NCBI RefSeq assembly: GCF_039522025.1
Contig: NZ_BAAADB010000023.1
Coordinates: forward strand, 5,736 to 69,735
Reading direction: 5' to 3'
DNA from: Deinococcus depolymerans
Lineage (GTDB): Bacteria; Deinococcota; Deinococci; Deinococcales; Deinococcaceae
DNA: 64,000 bases
Positions 9,702-22,759 of the stretch are shown here, one piece after another. The position numbers were made by a program, and so were the translations under genes. The notes beneath the pieces are model-generated. The model was not told where the DNA came from. It saw only the letters and a list, made by a program, of their open reading frames with translations, and did not search any database. The first letter of the stretch is position 1. The number at the start of each line of letters is the position of its first letter.

Positions 9702-10336
9702 ACGCCGCGCAGCTGCTCGGGGACGCCCTGCGCGCCCTGCTGCCCCGCGCCTGCCCCGGCTGCGGCGGGCAGCTGGGCCGCGCCGCCGGCCTGTGCCCCG
9801 CCTGCCGCGCCCACCTGCACGCCCGCGTGGAGGCGCACAGCCCCCTGCGTGCCCAGCCGGTCCCGCACCTCGTGACGCTGGGCGCGTACCGGGGCGTGAA
9901 CCGCCGCGTGGTCCGCACCCTGAAGTTCGGCGGGGCCCGCGACCTCGCCGCCGTGCTGGGCGAGGCGCTCGCGCAGGGCGTGCCCACCCACTGGGACGTG
10001 CGGGCGGTCGTGCCCGTGCCGCTGCACCCGGCCCGGCAGCGGCAACGGGGCTTCAACCAGGCGGAACTGCTGGGCCGCGCCGTGGCCGCGGGGCTGGGCG
10101 TGCCGTGCGTGCCGGGTCTGCAACGCACCCGCCACACCGCGCAGCAGGCCCGCCGTCACGCCGCGCAGCGCGAGGACCTGCACGGCGCGTTCCGCGCCCA
10201 CCCGGACGCGCTGCCGGGCGGTCCGGTGCTGCTGATCGACGACGTGTTCACCACCGGCAACACCCTGCTCGCCTGCCAGGACACCCTGAAGGAGGCGGGC
10301 GTGACGGAGCTGTACGCCGCCGTCATCGCCCGCTGA
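9698..10336 (+). CDS. ComF family phosphoribosyltransferase-like protein
   Basis: About 212 residues. An N-terminal zinc knuckle (CPGCGGQ, then CPACRAH) is followed by a type I phosphoribosyltransferase fold with the PRPP loop 'VLLIDDVFTTGNT' and the 'RQRGFNQAELL' and 'RTRHTAQQ' motifs characteristic of ComF/GntX. ComF is needed for uptake of single-stranded DNA in natural competence, which is strong in Deinococcus. No ATG, GTG or TTG is available near the upstream stop; the best start is CTG at 9698 overlapping TGA (CTGA), which would need coupling. Start uncertain, identity firm. Confidence 0.85.
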   Translation: MNAAQLLGDALRALLPRACPGCGGQLGRAAGLCPACRAHLHARVEAHSPLRAQPVPHLVTLGAYRGVNRRVVRTLKFGGARDLAAVLGEALAQGVPTHWDVRAVVPVPLHPARQRQRGFNQAELLGRAVAAGLGVPCVPGLQRTRHTAQQARRHAAQREDLHGAFRAHPDALPGGPVLLIDDVFTTGNTLLACQDTLKEAGVTELYAAVIAR

Positions 10337-10351
10337 CGGCAGGTCCCCCGG

Positions 10352-10894
10352 TCAGGGCAGGCGTTCGCCCGCCGTGACCGCGTCCGGCAGCCAGTTCTCC
10401 CGCGGGGGCAGCGGGCAGGTCCAGCCGTCCCCGTACGCGCAGTACGGGTGGTACGCCAGGTTGAAGTCCACGCGCACCAGCGCCCCGTCGCCGCCCAGCT
10501 GCCGGTCCAGCGGGGCGTCCAGGTAGCGGCCCGCGCCGTACGTGCCGCCCTCGGCCGCGCCGCTCGTGGCGTCCCGGAACGGAATGAACACCCGCGCCGG
10601 CTGTTCCTCGCCCAGCGGCGCGAACACGCTCAGGGTCCGCTCGCCGCCCGGCAGGGGCACCGTCACCTGCCCGTAGCGGGCCATGAAGCGTGTCTCGCCG
10701 GTGTTCGTCTCCAGCGGGAACTCCGCTGCGTCCTGCGGCAGGCGCTCGAGCAGCACCGTGAACGCCCACGCCTCGTCCGGCGCGAAGTACCGCAGGCCGT
10801 GGAACGCCTGCGGGTCCACCGGCCCCTTCCCGGCCGCGAAATGCTGGTCCTTGCGGTTCCGGAAGTCCAGCACCGCCTCCTCGTACAGCCCCAC
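10352..10894 (-). CDS. DUF1684 domain protein
   Basis: 180 residues matching DUF1684: the N-terminal 'FRNRKDQHF' and the C-terminal signature 'NLAYHPYCAYGDGWTCPLPPREN' (in pieces 'AYHPYCAY' and 'TCPLPPRENWL'). The family is cytoplasmic, widespread and of unknown function, with conserved Cys and aromatic residues. It ends convergently with the ComF gene and starts two bases after the S4-domain gene, suggesting a two-gene operon. Confidence 0.85.
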   Translation of the reverse strand: MGLYEEAVLDFRNRKDQHFAAGKGPVDPQAFHGLRYFAPDEAWAFTVLLERLPQDAAEFPLETNTGETRFMARYGQVTVPLPGGERTLSVFAPLGEEQPARVFIPFRDATSGAAEGGTYGAGRYLDAPLDRQLGGDGALVRVDFNLAYHPYCAYGDGWTCPLPPRENWLPDAVTAGERLP

Positions 10895-10896
10895 GC

Positions 10897-11115
10897 TTAC
10901 CAGTCCACCGTGACGCGCTGCCCGGCGTACTCGACAATGTCACCCCGGCGCAGTTTGCGGCGGCGGCGGGTCTCGATCTGCCCGTTCAGGCGGACCTCGC
11001 CGCCCTGCACGCGGAACTTGGCCTCACCGCCCGTCTCGACCAGCCCGCGCATCTTCAGGAAGTCCTGCAGGTCGATGGTGTCCGGGTCATAGGGAGAGTA
11101 ACTGGAATCGGTCAT
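10897..11115 (-). CDS. RNA-binding S4 domain protein (YbcJ/YaaA-like)
   Basis: 72 residues consisting almost entirely of one S4 RNA-binding domain: 'DLQDFLKMRGLVETGGEAK', 'GGEVRLNGQIETRRRRKLRRGD' and 'VTVDW'. The cluster of four arginines fits a nucleic-acid contact. Such stand-alone S4 proteins are thought to bind structured RNA, possibly ribosomal or tRNA. It lies just upstream of the DUF1684 gene. Confidence 0.85.
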   Translation of the reverse strand: MTDSSYSPYDPDTIDLQDFLKMRGLVETGGEAKFRVQGGEVRLNGQIETRRRRKLRRGDIVEYAGQRVTVDW

Positions 11116-11135
11116 GCCGGGCAGCGTAGCAGGGT

Positions 11136-11175
11136 GGGCGGGGCGGGGTCTGTGCGCCCGGTCCCCGCCCCGCCC
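11136..11175 (-). terminator. GC-rich hairpin ending the secreted-protein operon
   Basis: A perfect 13-bp stem GGGCGGGGCGGGG/CCCCGCCCCGCCC with a 14-base loop just beyond the stop of the dockerin-like gene. It lacks a T-run. Confidence 0.5.
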
Positions 11176-11183
11176 GGCGAGGC

Positions 11184-11780
11184 TCAGCGTTTGTTGTACT
11201 GCTCGCTGAACAGGCGCAGGTCGGCGTCGTCCACCCGGCGGTCCTGGTTCAGGTCGCCGCTGGTGCCGGGCTTGCCGTAGTTGTTCATGAGGATGGCCAG
11301 GTCGGTCAGGTCGATGCGGCCGTCGCCGTTCAGGTCCGCGCCGCTCAGGGCGGTCCGCGCGGCGCTGGGCGTCCAGTCCTTCAGGCCCAGTTCGCGGGCC
11401 AGTTCGCCCTGCACGGCCTCCGCCAGCGGCAGCGGGCCGCGCGGGTTGAACTCGATGCGGCGTTCCGAGCCGCTCACGAACAGGCGCGCGGCGACGTCCG
11501 GGTTGAACGGCGCGGCGCTCGGCCCGCTGCCGCCCAGCGTCAGCAGCGGGCCGCCGCTGGTGTCCAGCGTGACCGGCAGTTCCGGCGTGCTGATGGCGGC
11601 CAGCGCGGCCTGCACGGCCCTGGTCAGGGCCTCGCCCTGCGGGCGGAGTTTCACGCTGGCGGCGTCGGCGTGGCCGTGCGACGCGCCGGTCAGTGCGGCG
11701 GCCAGCAGCGCGGCGATGCGGGTGCGGCGGTCCTGCGTGCGCCGCAGGTGTCGGGCCAGCCGGGAGCGGGGAGCGTTCAT
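11184..11780 (-). CDS. Secreted dockerin-like (EF-hand) protein
   Basis: 198 residues. After a positively charged N-terminus and a hydrophobic segment ending 'GASHGHADA' comes a mixed alpha/beta region. The C-terminal 55 residues hold two calcium-binding loops of dockerin type: DLNGDGRIDLTD and DLNQDRRVDDAD, each followed by an amphipathic helix. Dockerins bind cohesin domains and tether proteins to surface scaffolds. It is the last gene of a three-gene operon; its ATG overlaps the stop of the preceding gene. Whether a true dockerin or a simple EF-hand pair cannot be settled by eye. Confidence 0.75.
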   Translation of the reverse strand: MNAPRSRLARHLRRTQDRRTRIAALLAAALTGASHGHADAASVKLRPQGEALTRAVQAALAAISTPELPVTLDTSGGPLLTLGGSGPSAAPFNPDVAARLFVSGSERRIEFNPRGPLPLAEAVQGELARELGLKDWTPSAARTALSGADLNGDGRIDLTDLAILMNNYGKPGTSGDLNQDRRVDDADLRLFSEQYNKR

Positions 11781-12334
11781 GGGCGCACCTCCCGCGCCGC
11801 CAGGATCGCGGCGCGCAGTTTTGCCGGATCCGTGATGGTCTCGGTGGCGGGCGGGGTGGGCGTGGCAGCCGGTGGGACAGCCGGGGTGGCCGGCGTGACG
11901 GCCGTGACAGCCGGCGTGACCGACACCCCCGGAACCAGACTGCCGTTCACGACCGGGTAGAAGCCCTGGTTGAACCCCACCAGCGGACTGTCGAACCGCC
12001 CCGCGTACAGCAGCGCGATCACGTCCTGACCGCTGCGCAGGTCCGGCAGGTCGGCCACACCCTTCAGGAACAGCAGCGCCGGCGCGCCGCCCTGCCGGGG
12101 CAGGCTGGCCGGGTCGCCCGCGATGGTCTCGGTGACGGTCAGCGGGTACGCCACGTACGTCACGTCGCCGTCCCGGACCTCGGCGGGCGTGCCGAGCGTG
12201 GCGCGCACGATCACCTCGGCCTTCCTCGCCTGCTGCGCCAGGGTCAGGGGGGGCGCGGTGGTGGCCCGCGCCGCCCCGGTCAGTCCCAGCAGGCCCGCCA
12301 GCAACGTCGCCTGCAGGGCCGGGCCGGCCCTCAC
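11777..12334 (-). CDS. Secreted hypothetical protein
   Basis: 185 residues with a signal peptide (hydrophobic stretch 'ALQATLLAGLLGLTGAARA'). The middle, including 'AEVIVRATLGTPAEVRDGD' and 'DLRSGQDVIALLYAG', resembles small beta-barrel surface proteins of unknown role. A Pro/Ala/Thr-rich stretch (VTPA repeats) precedes a short helical C-terminus. It overlaps both neighbours by four bases, the classic sign of translational coupling in this operon. Confidence 0.7.
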   Translation of the reverse strand: MRAGPALQATLLAGLLGLTGAARATTAPPLTLAQQARKAEVIVRATLGTPAEVRDGDVTYVAYPLTVTETIAGDPASLPRQGGAPALLFLKGVADLPDLRSGQDVIALLYAGRFDSPLVGFNQGFYPVVNGSLVPGVSVTPAVTAVTPATPAVPPAATPTPPATETITDPAKLRAAILAAREVRP

Positions 12335-13266
12335 GGTTTCCCTCCGGGGGTGGGCGTGACCGGGGCCGGTGTGGGCGCGGCCTTCCCGGGGACCGCGTTC
12401 TCCGGGAAGGTCTTCTCGGCCGCGGCCTTCTCCGGCGTGGCTTTCTCTGTCGCGGCCTTCTCCGGCGTGGCTTTCTCGGCAGCGGTCTTCTCGGCAGCGG
12501 CTTTCGCGGCGGCCTCGTCGCGTTTCTTCTGCTCGTCGGGCATCAGCCGCTCGGACAGCAGCTTGCCCTGCCCGTCACGCGCCTCGTACCCCAGCGCGCT
12601 CCCGCTCAGCGTGACTGGCTTCGTGACCTTCAGGCTCAGCAGCGCCACGCGCGCCCCGCTGCGCGGCGCGGCCTTGAAGCCCACGTCCACGGTCAGGCGC
12701 TGACCCTCCTGCCGCCAGAACAGCACGCCGCCCGTCTCGCCCGGCTGCGCGCCGCCGAGGCTCACGCCGGCCGGCAGGTCCCACACGAACCGCGCGGCGC
12801 GCACGTTCCGGGGCGCGCTGATGGTCACGGGCACGCGCGTGTCCCCGCGGATCTCCCCGGCCGGCAGGGTGGGCGCCAGGGACAGCGGCGGCAGGTCCTG
12901 CACGGTCACGCGGTACTCCTTGCTGTTCTTGCTCAGCGTGGCGTCCGTGACGGTCACCGTGAACGCGTAGGTGCCGCTGGTCTTCGGCGTGCCGCTCAGG
13001 GTCAGGCCGCTGAGGGTCAGGCCCGGCGGGAGGGTGCCGCCCGACTGCCGCGCCGCGTACGGACCGGCACCGCCCGCGACCGTCAGGGTCGCCGTGTACG
13101 CCTCCCCGGTGTACAGCGGCGGCAGCCCGGACGGACTGTCCGCGAAGTACAGCGCTTCCCGCGCGCCGCTGGCGGAGGTTCCCGTGATCTCCTGTCCGCA
13201 GGCCGCCAGCAGGGCCGTGAGCAGGCCGGCCAGCGCGAGCCGGACAGCGGTTCGGTGAGGTGCCAT
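12331..13266 (-). CDS. Lipoprotein with putative Ig and cohesin-like domains
   Basis: 311 residues. The lipobox is in 'LTALLAACGQ', so Cys near residue 23 would be lipidated. A He_PIG-type Ig repeat follows: 'LPPGLTLSGLTLSGTP' and 'TSGTYAFTVTVTD'. Next is a beta-rich module ('DTRVPVTISAPRNVRAARF', 'TVDVGFKAAPRSG', 'ALLSLKVTKPV') that resembles a cohesin-like fold. The C-terminal tail is a charged Ala/Lys/Glu/Pro repeat (ATPEKA, AAAEKT). First gene of the operon that ends with the dockerin-like protein. The start at 13266 is chosen for its signal sequence; it is divergent from the M16C gene. Cohesin assignment is inference. Confidence 0.7.
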   Translation of the reverse strand: MAPHRTAVRLALAGLLTALLAACGQEITGTSASGAREALYFADSPSGLPPLYTGEAYTATLTVAGGAGPYAARQSGGTLPPGLTLSGLTLSGTPKTSGTYAFTVTVTDATLSKNSKEYRVTVQDLPPLSLAPTLPAGEIRGDTRVPVTISAPRNVRAARFVWDLPAGVSLGGAQPGETGGVLFWRQEGQRLTVDVGFKAAPRSGARVALLSLKVTKPVTLSGSALGYEARDGQGKLLSERLMPDEQKKRDEAAAKAAAEKTAAEKATPEKAATEKATPEKAAAEKTFPENAVPGKAAPTPAPVTPTPGGKP

Positions 13267-13390
13267 ATGCCCCGCAGTGTACCTGCCCGCACCGGCCCTC
13301 CCGGTGAGATTCGCATGACGCCCGCCCCGCACCGGGAATCGTCGCGCATTCCAGCGTTCCGGGCGGGGGCGCGGCATTAGACTCGGGGGC

Positions 13391-16336
<2,946 letters not shown>

Positions 16337-16337
16337 T

Positions 16338-16505
16338 CAATGGTGCGGACAGGCTCATACCTTCAGGGCAGACCAGCGATGAACACGCCGTGTTGACCCC
16401 TCCCCCTTGAGGGGGGAGGCTGGGAGGGGGTGAGCAGGACTGGCGTTACAGAAGACGTGTTCCATGCTTGTCCCCTCCTGCGCTTGAACAGTGTCCGCAC
16501 CACTG
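16338..16505 (+). repeat. 165-bp repeat family, copy 2
   Basis: Bounded by near-inverted ends CAATGGTGCGGACA and TGTCCGCACCACTG. The core and hairpin match the copies at 1068 and 47570. An SNR begins three bases further on. Confidence 0.8.
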
Positions 16506-16508
16506 ATC

Positions 16509-16644
16509 ATACGGACTCCGATTGAATGGGCTGCAAAGCCCGTTCAATCCGAGCGGAGCGAGTGGGAGCAACACGGCCCTCCGGACGTGGAGCCGGCAAT
16601 CCGGTGAAGTTCCGGATTGTTGGCGAAACAAACGGAGTCCGTAT
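16509..16644 (+). repeat. SNR repeat
   Basis: Full forward copy with both terminal ATACGGACTCCG arms, the GATTGAATGGGC hairpin and the stem GCCGGCAATCCGG/CCGGATTGTTGGC. Confidence 0.9.
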
Positions 16645-16710
16645 GAAGGAGGCCGCAGGGAGTGGAGGGGCTGGAGGCGGCCCCCCACCCCCGGAAGCCG
16701 CGCGACAGAG

Positions 16711-16743
16711 GAGGCCCGCACGGATGCGTTCCGTGCGGGCCTC
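16711..16743. terminator. Rho-independent terminator hairpin
   Basis: A 13-bp perfect stem GAGGCCCGCACGG/CCGTGCGGGCCTC followed by TCTTCT, in the gap downstream of the MBL-fold gene (which reads leftward). Confidence 0.75.
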
Positions 16744-16808
16744 TCTTCTGTGGCGGGCGGTCGGCGGCATGGTTGTCTTCTTCGCTGCCTACGCCCTCCG
16801 TGCCCCGT

Positions 16809-17789
16809 TCAGCTCCAGTTCCAGACGGTCGGCTCGAATTCGTACGAGCGGGCGTTCAGGCGGCGCAGGTGGCCGATGGCGTGGAAGGGGAAGTGGTAGC
16901 CGGTGACCCACAGCCCCTCGGTGACGATGCGGTTGAAGATCCGCTGGCGGGTCTGGGCGGCCTGCGCGCCGTTCGTGTCGAAGCTGACGTACGCGCCCTG
17001 GTGTTTCAGGGAGATCAGGAAGTGCCCGCCGGCGTCCCCGAGGATCATGACGCCCTGCCCGGCGCTCTGCGCGAGGACGCTCAGGTGGTTGGCGGTGTGG
17101 CCGGGCGTGGGGACGGTCGTCAGGCCCGGCACGATCTCCTGCCCGGGCTGGATGAGCCTGAAGCGGTCTTTCAGGGCGATCAGGTTGTTCTTCACGGCGT
17201 CGTTGGGGGTGGCCTGCGTGACCCAGAAGTTGAATTCCGCCTCGCCCATGACGTGCTGCGCGTTCGGGTAGGTGGGTTTCCCGGCGGTGGTCAGGCCGCC
17301 GATGTGGTCGCCGTGCCCGTGCGTGATGAACACCGTGTTCACGCTGTCCGGTTCGATGCCGGCGCGGCGCAGGTTGGTGACCAGTTGCCCGGCCGCGCCG
17401 CCGCGTCCCGTGTCGATCAGGATGCGCTGGCCGTCCAGTTCGACCAGTACGGGGTTGAAGTGGTTGACGGTGTTCGTGGCGGGCACGTGGTACTCGGCGA
17501 GGGTCTGCGTGAATTCGGCCTGCCGGTCCGGGTTGGCGCCCCAGGTGGGCAGCAGCGCGGCCAGCGGGGCGGTGCCGTCGCTGAGGACCGTGACGGTCAT
17601 GTTCCCGATCTTCTGGCGGTAGAAGCCGTGGCCGTTCATGGCGGTGGGGGCCGCCGTTGCAGCGGGAGCGGTCTGCGCGGAGGCCAGGGGCGCGGCGGCG
17701 GCCAGCGCGCCGGCCGTGCCGATCAGGCGCAGGGCGTCGCGGCGGGCCAGGGTGGGGGTGCGGTCGTTGGTGGGGGTGCGGTCAGACAT
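16809..17789 (-). CDS. Tat-exported metallo-beta-lactamase-fold hydrolase
   Basis: 326 residues. The N-terminus has a twin-arginine signal (ARRDALRLIG, then a hydrophobic run ending 'PLASAQ'). The MBL zinc motif is 'FITHGHGDHIGG', with further ligands in 'TVPTPGHTANH' and 'ILGDAGGH' and a terminal His in 'GYHFPFHAIGHL'. The organisation resembles the periplasmic methyl-parathion-hydrolase / lactonase branch. Substrate unknown; it acts outside the cytoplasm as a folded metalloenzyme. Monocistronic. Confidence 0.88.
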   Translation of the reverse strand: MSDRTPTNDRTPTLARRDALRLIGTAGALAAAAPLASAQTAPAATAAPTAMNGHGFYRQKIGNMTVTVLSDGTAPLAALLPTWGANPDRQAEFTQTLAEYHVPATNTVNHFNPVLVELDGQRILIDTGRGGAAGQLVTNLRRAGIEPDSVNTVFITHGHGDHIGGLTTAGKPTYPNAQHVMGEAEFNFWVTQATPNDAVKNNLIALKDRFRLIQPGQEIVPGLTTVPTPGHTANHLSVLAQSAGQGVMILGDAGGHFLISLKHQGAYVSFDTNGAQAAQTRQRIFNRIVTEGLWVTGYHFPFHAIGHLRRLNARSYEFEPTVWNWS

Positions 17790-17958
17790 GCGGGAACCTC
17801 CAGGAAAGTGAAGTGCGACCGCTTCACGTTAAGCAGATTGTCCGGGCCTGACAGCAGCGCCGCCCACCCTTCACTTGACCGTCCATTCATGAAGTCGCGC
17901 CCCGGCGACCCGGCCCGCCCCCTCCGTCAGCACACGGACTCGGGTCGAACGACCTGTA

Positions 17959-18116
17959 ATACGGACTCCGATTGAATGGGCTGCAAAGGCCATTCAATCC
18001 GAGCGGATGCGACTCGGAGAGCTGCGCCGCAGAGCAGGAGAGAAACGCCCCTCCGGACGTGGAGCTGGCAATCCGGCGGGGTTCCGGATTGTCAGCGAAA
18101 CAGACGGCGTCCGTAT
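17959..18116 (+). repeat. SNR repeat
   Basis: Full forward copy with the stem GCTGGCAATCCGG/CCGGATTGTCAGC (one G-T wobble). Its right end GTCCGTATCA contains the stop codon of the GGDEF-EAL gene. Confidence 0.9.
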
Positions 18117-20746
18117 CAGTGGTCGCGCAGCCAGGAGAGCAGTTCGGCGCGGCCCAGCGGCGGCGTGATCGCGTACCCCTGCGCCGCGTCACAGCCCAGC
18201 CCGCGCAGCACGTTCAGCTGCTCGGCCGTCTCCACGCCCACCGCCACCACCTCCAGGCCCAGGCGGTGCGCCAGGTCAATGGTGCCCTGCACCAGCGCCA
18301 GGGACTTGTCGTCGCCGGGCAGGCGGGCCGTCAGGGTGGGGTGCAGTTTCACGGCGCTCAGCGGGAAGCGCGTGAGCGAGGCGAGGCTGCTCGCGCCGTC
18401 CCCGAAGTCGTCCACGCTCAGGCGCGCGCCCAGCGAGCGCAGCTGCTCCAGCAGGCCCAGCGTCTCCTGACTGTGGTCCAGCAGACTCCCGGCGGCCACC
18501 TCGATGTCCGGGGCGCCCTCGGCGGACAGCAGCGGCAGCAGGCGGCGCAGGCCACTGCTGCGGCGCAGTTCCTCAAGGCCCAGGTTCACGCTGACCGTCC
18601 AGTTCCCGAACCGGTCCGGCAGCGCCGCGCGCACCGCCGAGCGGCCCAGCACGGCCTCCTGCACCACCCACTCGCTGATGCTGGTGATCAGGTCGCTGCG
18701 GCTCGCCAGGTCCAGGAAGCGGTTGGGGCTCAGCATGCCCAGCGTCGGGTGGTTCCAGCGCAGCAGCGCCTCGGCACTCACGGCGCGGCCCTCCCGCAGC
18801 GAGATGGCCGGCTGGTACAGCAGCGTGAACTGCTCGCCCTCGACCGCGCCGCGCAGCGCCTCTTCCAGTTCGAAGGCGCGGGCCACCTGCTCACGCAGGT
18901 CCGGGTTGAACACGCTGACCTGATCGCGGCCCTGCCGTTTGGCGTGCTGCATGGCGACCTCGGCGTCCCCGAGGGCCGCGTCGCCCGGCACGCCCGCCTT
19001 GAGGCCCACCACGCCCAGCGCCACGCTGACCGACACGTCCCGCTGACCGACCCGCAGCGGCACCTGCTGCAGGGTCAGGCGCACCCGTCCCGCCGCGCCC
19101 AGTGGGTCCACGCCCGGCAGCGTCACCGCGAAGGAGTCGTCGGCCAGCCGCGCCGCCTGCCCCCGGGACTCGTTGGCAAGGTCGTTCAGGCGCGCCGCCA
19201 CCTGAATCAGCAGCCGGTCGCAGGCGGTGCGGCCCAGCGCGGCGTTCAGCGCCCCGAACCCGTCGAGGTCCAGGCACACCACGCTGCCCGACCCGCCCGC
19301 CGCGTTCAGCGCCTCGCGCAGCCCGGTGCGGTTGAGCAGTCCGGTCAGGGAATCGTGCCGCGCGTCGTGCCGGATCTTCGCCTGGGCGCGGCGCAGCGCC
19401 GTCAGGTCCCGCAGGGTCAGCAGCACGCTGCCGCGCGCCCCGCCCGCCTCGCCGCCCACGCCGGTGGCGCGCAGCTCCATCTGCCGCACCGTGCCGTCCG
19501 GCAGGGCCAGCAGCACCTCGCGGCGCATGGGAAGCGGCACGTCCTTCCACTCGGGCATGATCAGCGGCTCGCCCTCGGGCGTGAACAGCCGCACGCCCAG
19601 TTCCCCCAGCACCCGCGAGATGCCCAGGCCCACCAGCCGCGCGGCTTCCACGCCCAGCAGCGCCGACGCCCGCTCACTGACCAGCTGCGCGCGCCCCAGG
19701 TGATCGACCAGGATCGTCGCGTCCTCGGACAGCGCCAGGACCTGGGTCATCACGCCGAGCGGCGCGCGGCCGTCGCGGCCCCCGGCTTCACCCTGCGCGA
19801 CCAGCAGGCCCTCCTCGGACGTGCGGCGCACACTGAGGGTCAGGCTTCCGCCGCCCTGCAGTTCCACCTCGGCGCGCGCCGCGCCGCCCGTCGCCGCCAG
19901 CCGCACCAGGTCCCGCACGGTGTCCGACGGCACGTTCGCGAAGCACGGCCACGCCCACAGCGGCGCGCCCGTCACGACCGGCGACGTTGCCGGCAGCAGT
20001 TCCAGCAGCCCGTGACTGGCCTGCAGGACCGCCCCGGAATCCGACAGCAGCGCCGCCGGGGTGTCGGTGTCCAGCAGCGCCGAGACCCGCGCGGCCCGCT
20101 CGTACTCGCCCGTCACGTCCTGCAGCGTCAGCATCACGCCGGCCACCGCGCCCCCGTAGTAGGGGCGTGCCTCGCCGCGCACCCACACCACCGCGCTGCC
20201 GCGGCGCACCTGCTCGTCCGGCAGGCGCACGGAGCGGCCCGCGCCGGCCTGCGCCAGCACGTCCAGGAAGGCCGCGCGGCCCGCGAAGATCTCCTGCACG
20301 CCCTGTCCCACCACCTGCGCCTCGGTCAGGCCGAACAGTTCCAGGAAGGGGCGGCTGACCTTGCGGAAGCTCAGGTCCGCCGTGAGCCAGGCCGTCGCGA
20401 CCGGCAGCTGCGTGACCAGCACCTCGGTCTCGCGGTTCGTGCCGTCCACCCGCGCGGCGGCCAGCAGCATGGTCAGGACCTGCACGGCCGCCGGCGGCAC
20501 CGCGGTGTCCTCGGTCCACAGCAGGCCCAGCAGCGAGCCGTCCCGCGTGAGCCAGGTCATCTCGCCCCGGTCGAACCACTCGTCCGGGGGAACCAGGTCC
20601 GGTCCGACCGACACGGCCGGCGCGTCGGCCCGCACGCGCAGCACCTCGTCGCCCAGCGAGGCCAGTAGCGTCGCCTGCGGCGCATGCACGCGCAGCAGGT
20701 CACTCAGGGTGGCGTGAACGGCGGAAAAGGAAGCAGGGGGGGTCAC
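18116..20746 (-). CDS. PAS-GGDEF-EAL signalling protein with degenerate catalytic motifs
   Basis: 876 residues. Order: an N-terminal GAF-like region, two or three PAS-like domains (about 120-480), GGDEF (about 480-640) and EAL (about 650-876). The GGDEF signature is ADDSF instead of GGDEF, so diguanylate cyclase activity is unlikely. The EAL domain keeps EALLRW, 'VNLGLEEL' and 'DDFGDGASSL', but the usual ExxE metal motif reads 'IEVAAGS' and the AEGVET motif reads 'VAVGVET', so phosphodiesterase activity is doubtful. It may be a c-di-GMP or GTP-binding sensor. GTG start at 20746 with GAGG upstream. The stop is created by an SNR. Confidence 0.88.
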   Translation of the reverse strand: MTPPASFSAVHATLSDLLRVHAPQATLLASLGDEVLRVRADAPAVSVGPDLVPPDEWFDRGEMTWLTRDGSLLGLLWTEDTAVPPAAVQVLTMLLAAARVDGTNRETEVLVTQLPVATAWLTADLSFRKVSRPFLELFGLTEAQVVGQGVQEIFAGRAAFLDVLAQAGAGRSVRLPDEQVRRGSAVVWVRGEARPYYGGAVAGVMLTLQDVTGEYERAARVSALLDTDTPAALLSDSGAVLQASHGLLELLPATSPVVTGAPLWAWPCFANVPSDTVRDLVRLAATGGAARAEVELQGGGSLTLSVRRTSEEGLLVAQGEAGGRDGRAPLGVMTQVLALSEDATILVDHLGRAQLVSERASALLGVEAARLVGLGISRVLGELGVRLFTPEGEPLIMPEWKDVPLPMRREVLLALPDGTVRQMELRATGVGGEAGGARGSVLLTLRDLTALRRAQAKIRHDARHDSLTGLLNRTGLREALNAAGGSGSVVCLDLDGFGALNAALGRTACDRLLIQVAARLNDLANESRGQAARLADDSFAVTLPGVDPLGAAGRVRLTLQQVPLRVGQRDVSVSVALGVVGLKAGVPGDAALGDAEVAMQHAKRQGRDQVSVFNPDLREQVARAFELEEALRGAVEGEQFTLLYQPAISLREGRAVSAEALLRWNHPTLGMLSPNRFLDLASRSDLITSISEWVVQEAVLGRSAVRAALPDRFGNWTVSVNLGLEELRRSSGLRRLLPLLSAEGAPDIEVAAGSLLDHSQETLGLLEQLRSLGARLSVDDFGDGASSLASLTRFPLSAVKLHPTLTARLPGDDKSLALVQGTIDLAHRLGLEVVAVGVETAEQLNVLRGLGCDAAQGYAITPPLGRAELLSWLRDH

Positions 20747-20957
20747 TTCTGGAGTACCTCGCGTGCCGGGGCGGCGCCGGCGGACGCATGAAAGACGCGG
20801 AAGGGAGACAGGGAGGGCGGGCCGGGAGAACCCGCAGCGCCGGCGGCCGGACTTGCCGGACACGCACCGCTCCATCGTGCCACCCCAAGTCTTACCACCT
20901 TCATGCAAATGCACCCCGCCCGCCCACCGGCCCCCCCCGCGCACTATCCTGAGGCGC

Positions 20958-21656
<699 letters not shown>

Positions 21657-21740
21657 CCCGGCCCCGCCCTGTTCCTGCCCGCCCCGCCCGGCCTGAACGC
21701 CCCCGCACGACCGGCGCCCGCCGCGCCGCAGGACCCGCCC

Positions 21741-22745
<1,005 letters not shown>

Positions 22746-22759
22746 ACCCCGGAGTGCCC

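Noticed and set aside
17972..20668. 898-codon open frame on the plus strand
   Set aside because: Antisense to the PAS-GGDEF-EAL gene; its product is Gln/Arg/His-rich without any domain, and it begins inside an SNR.
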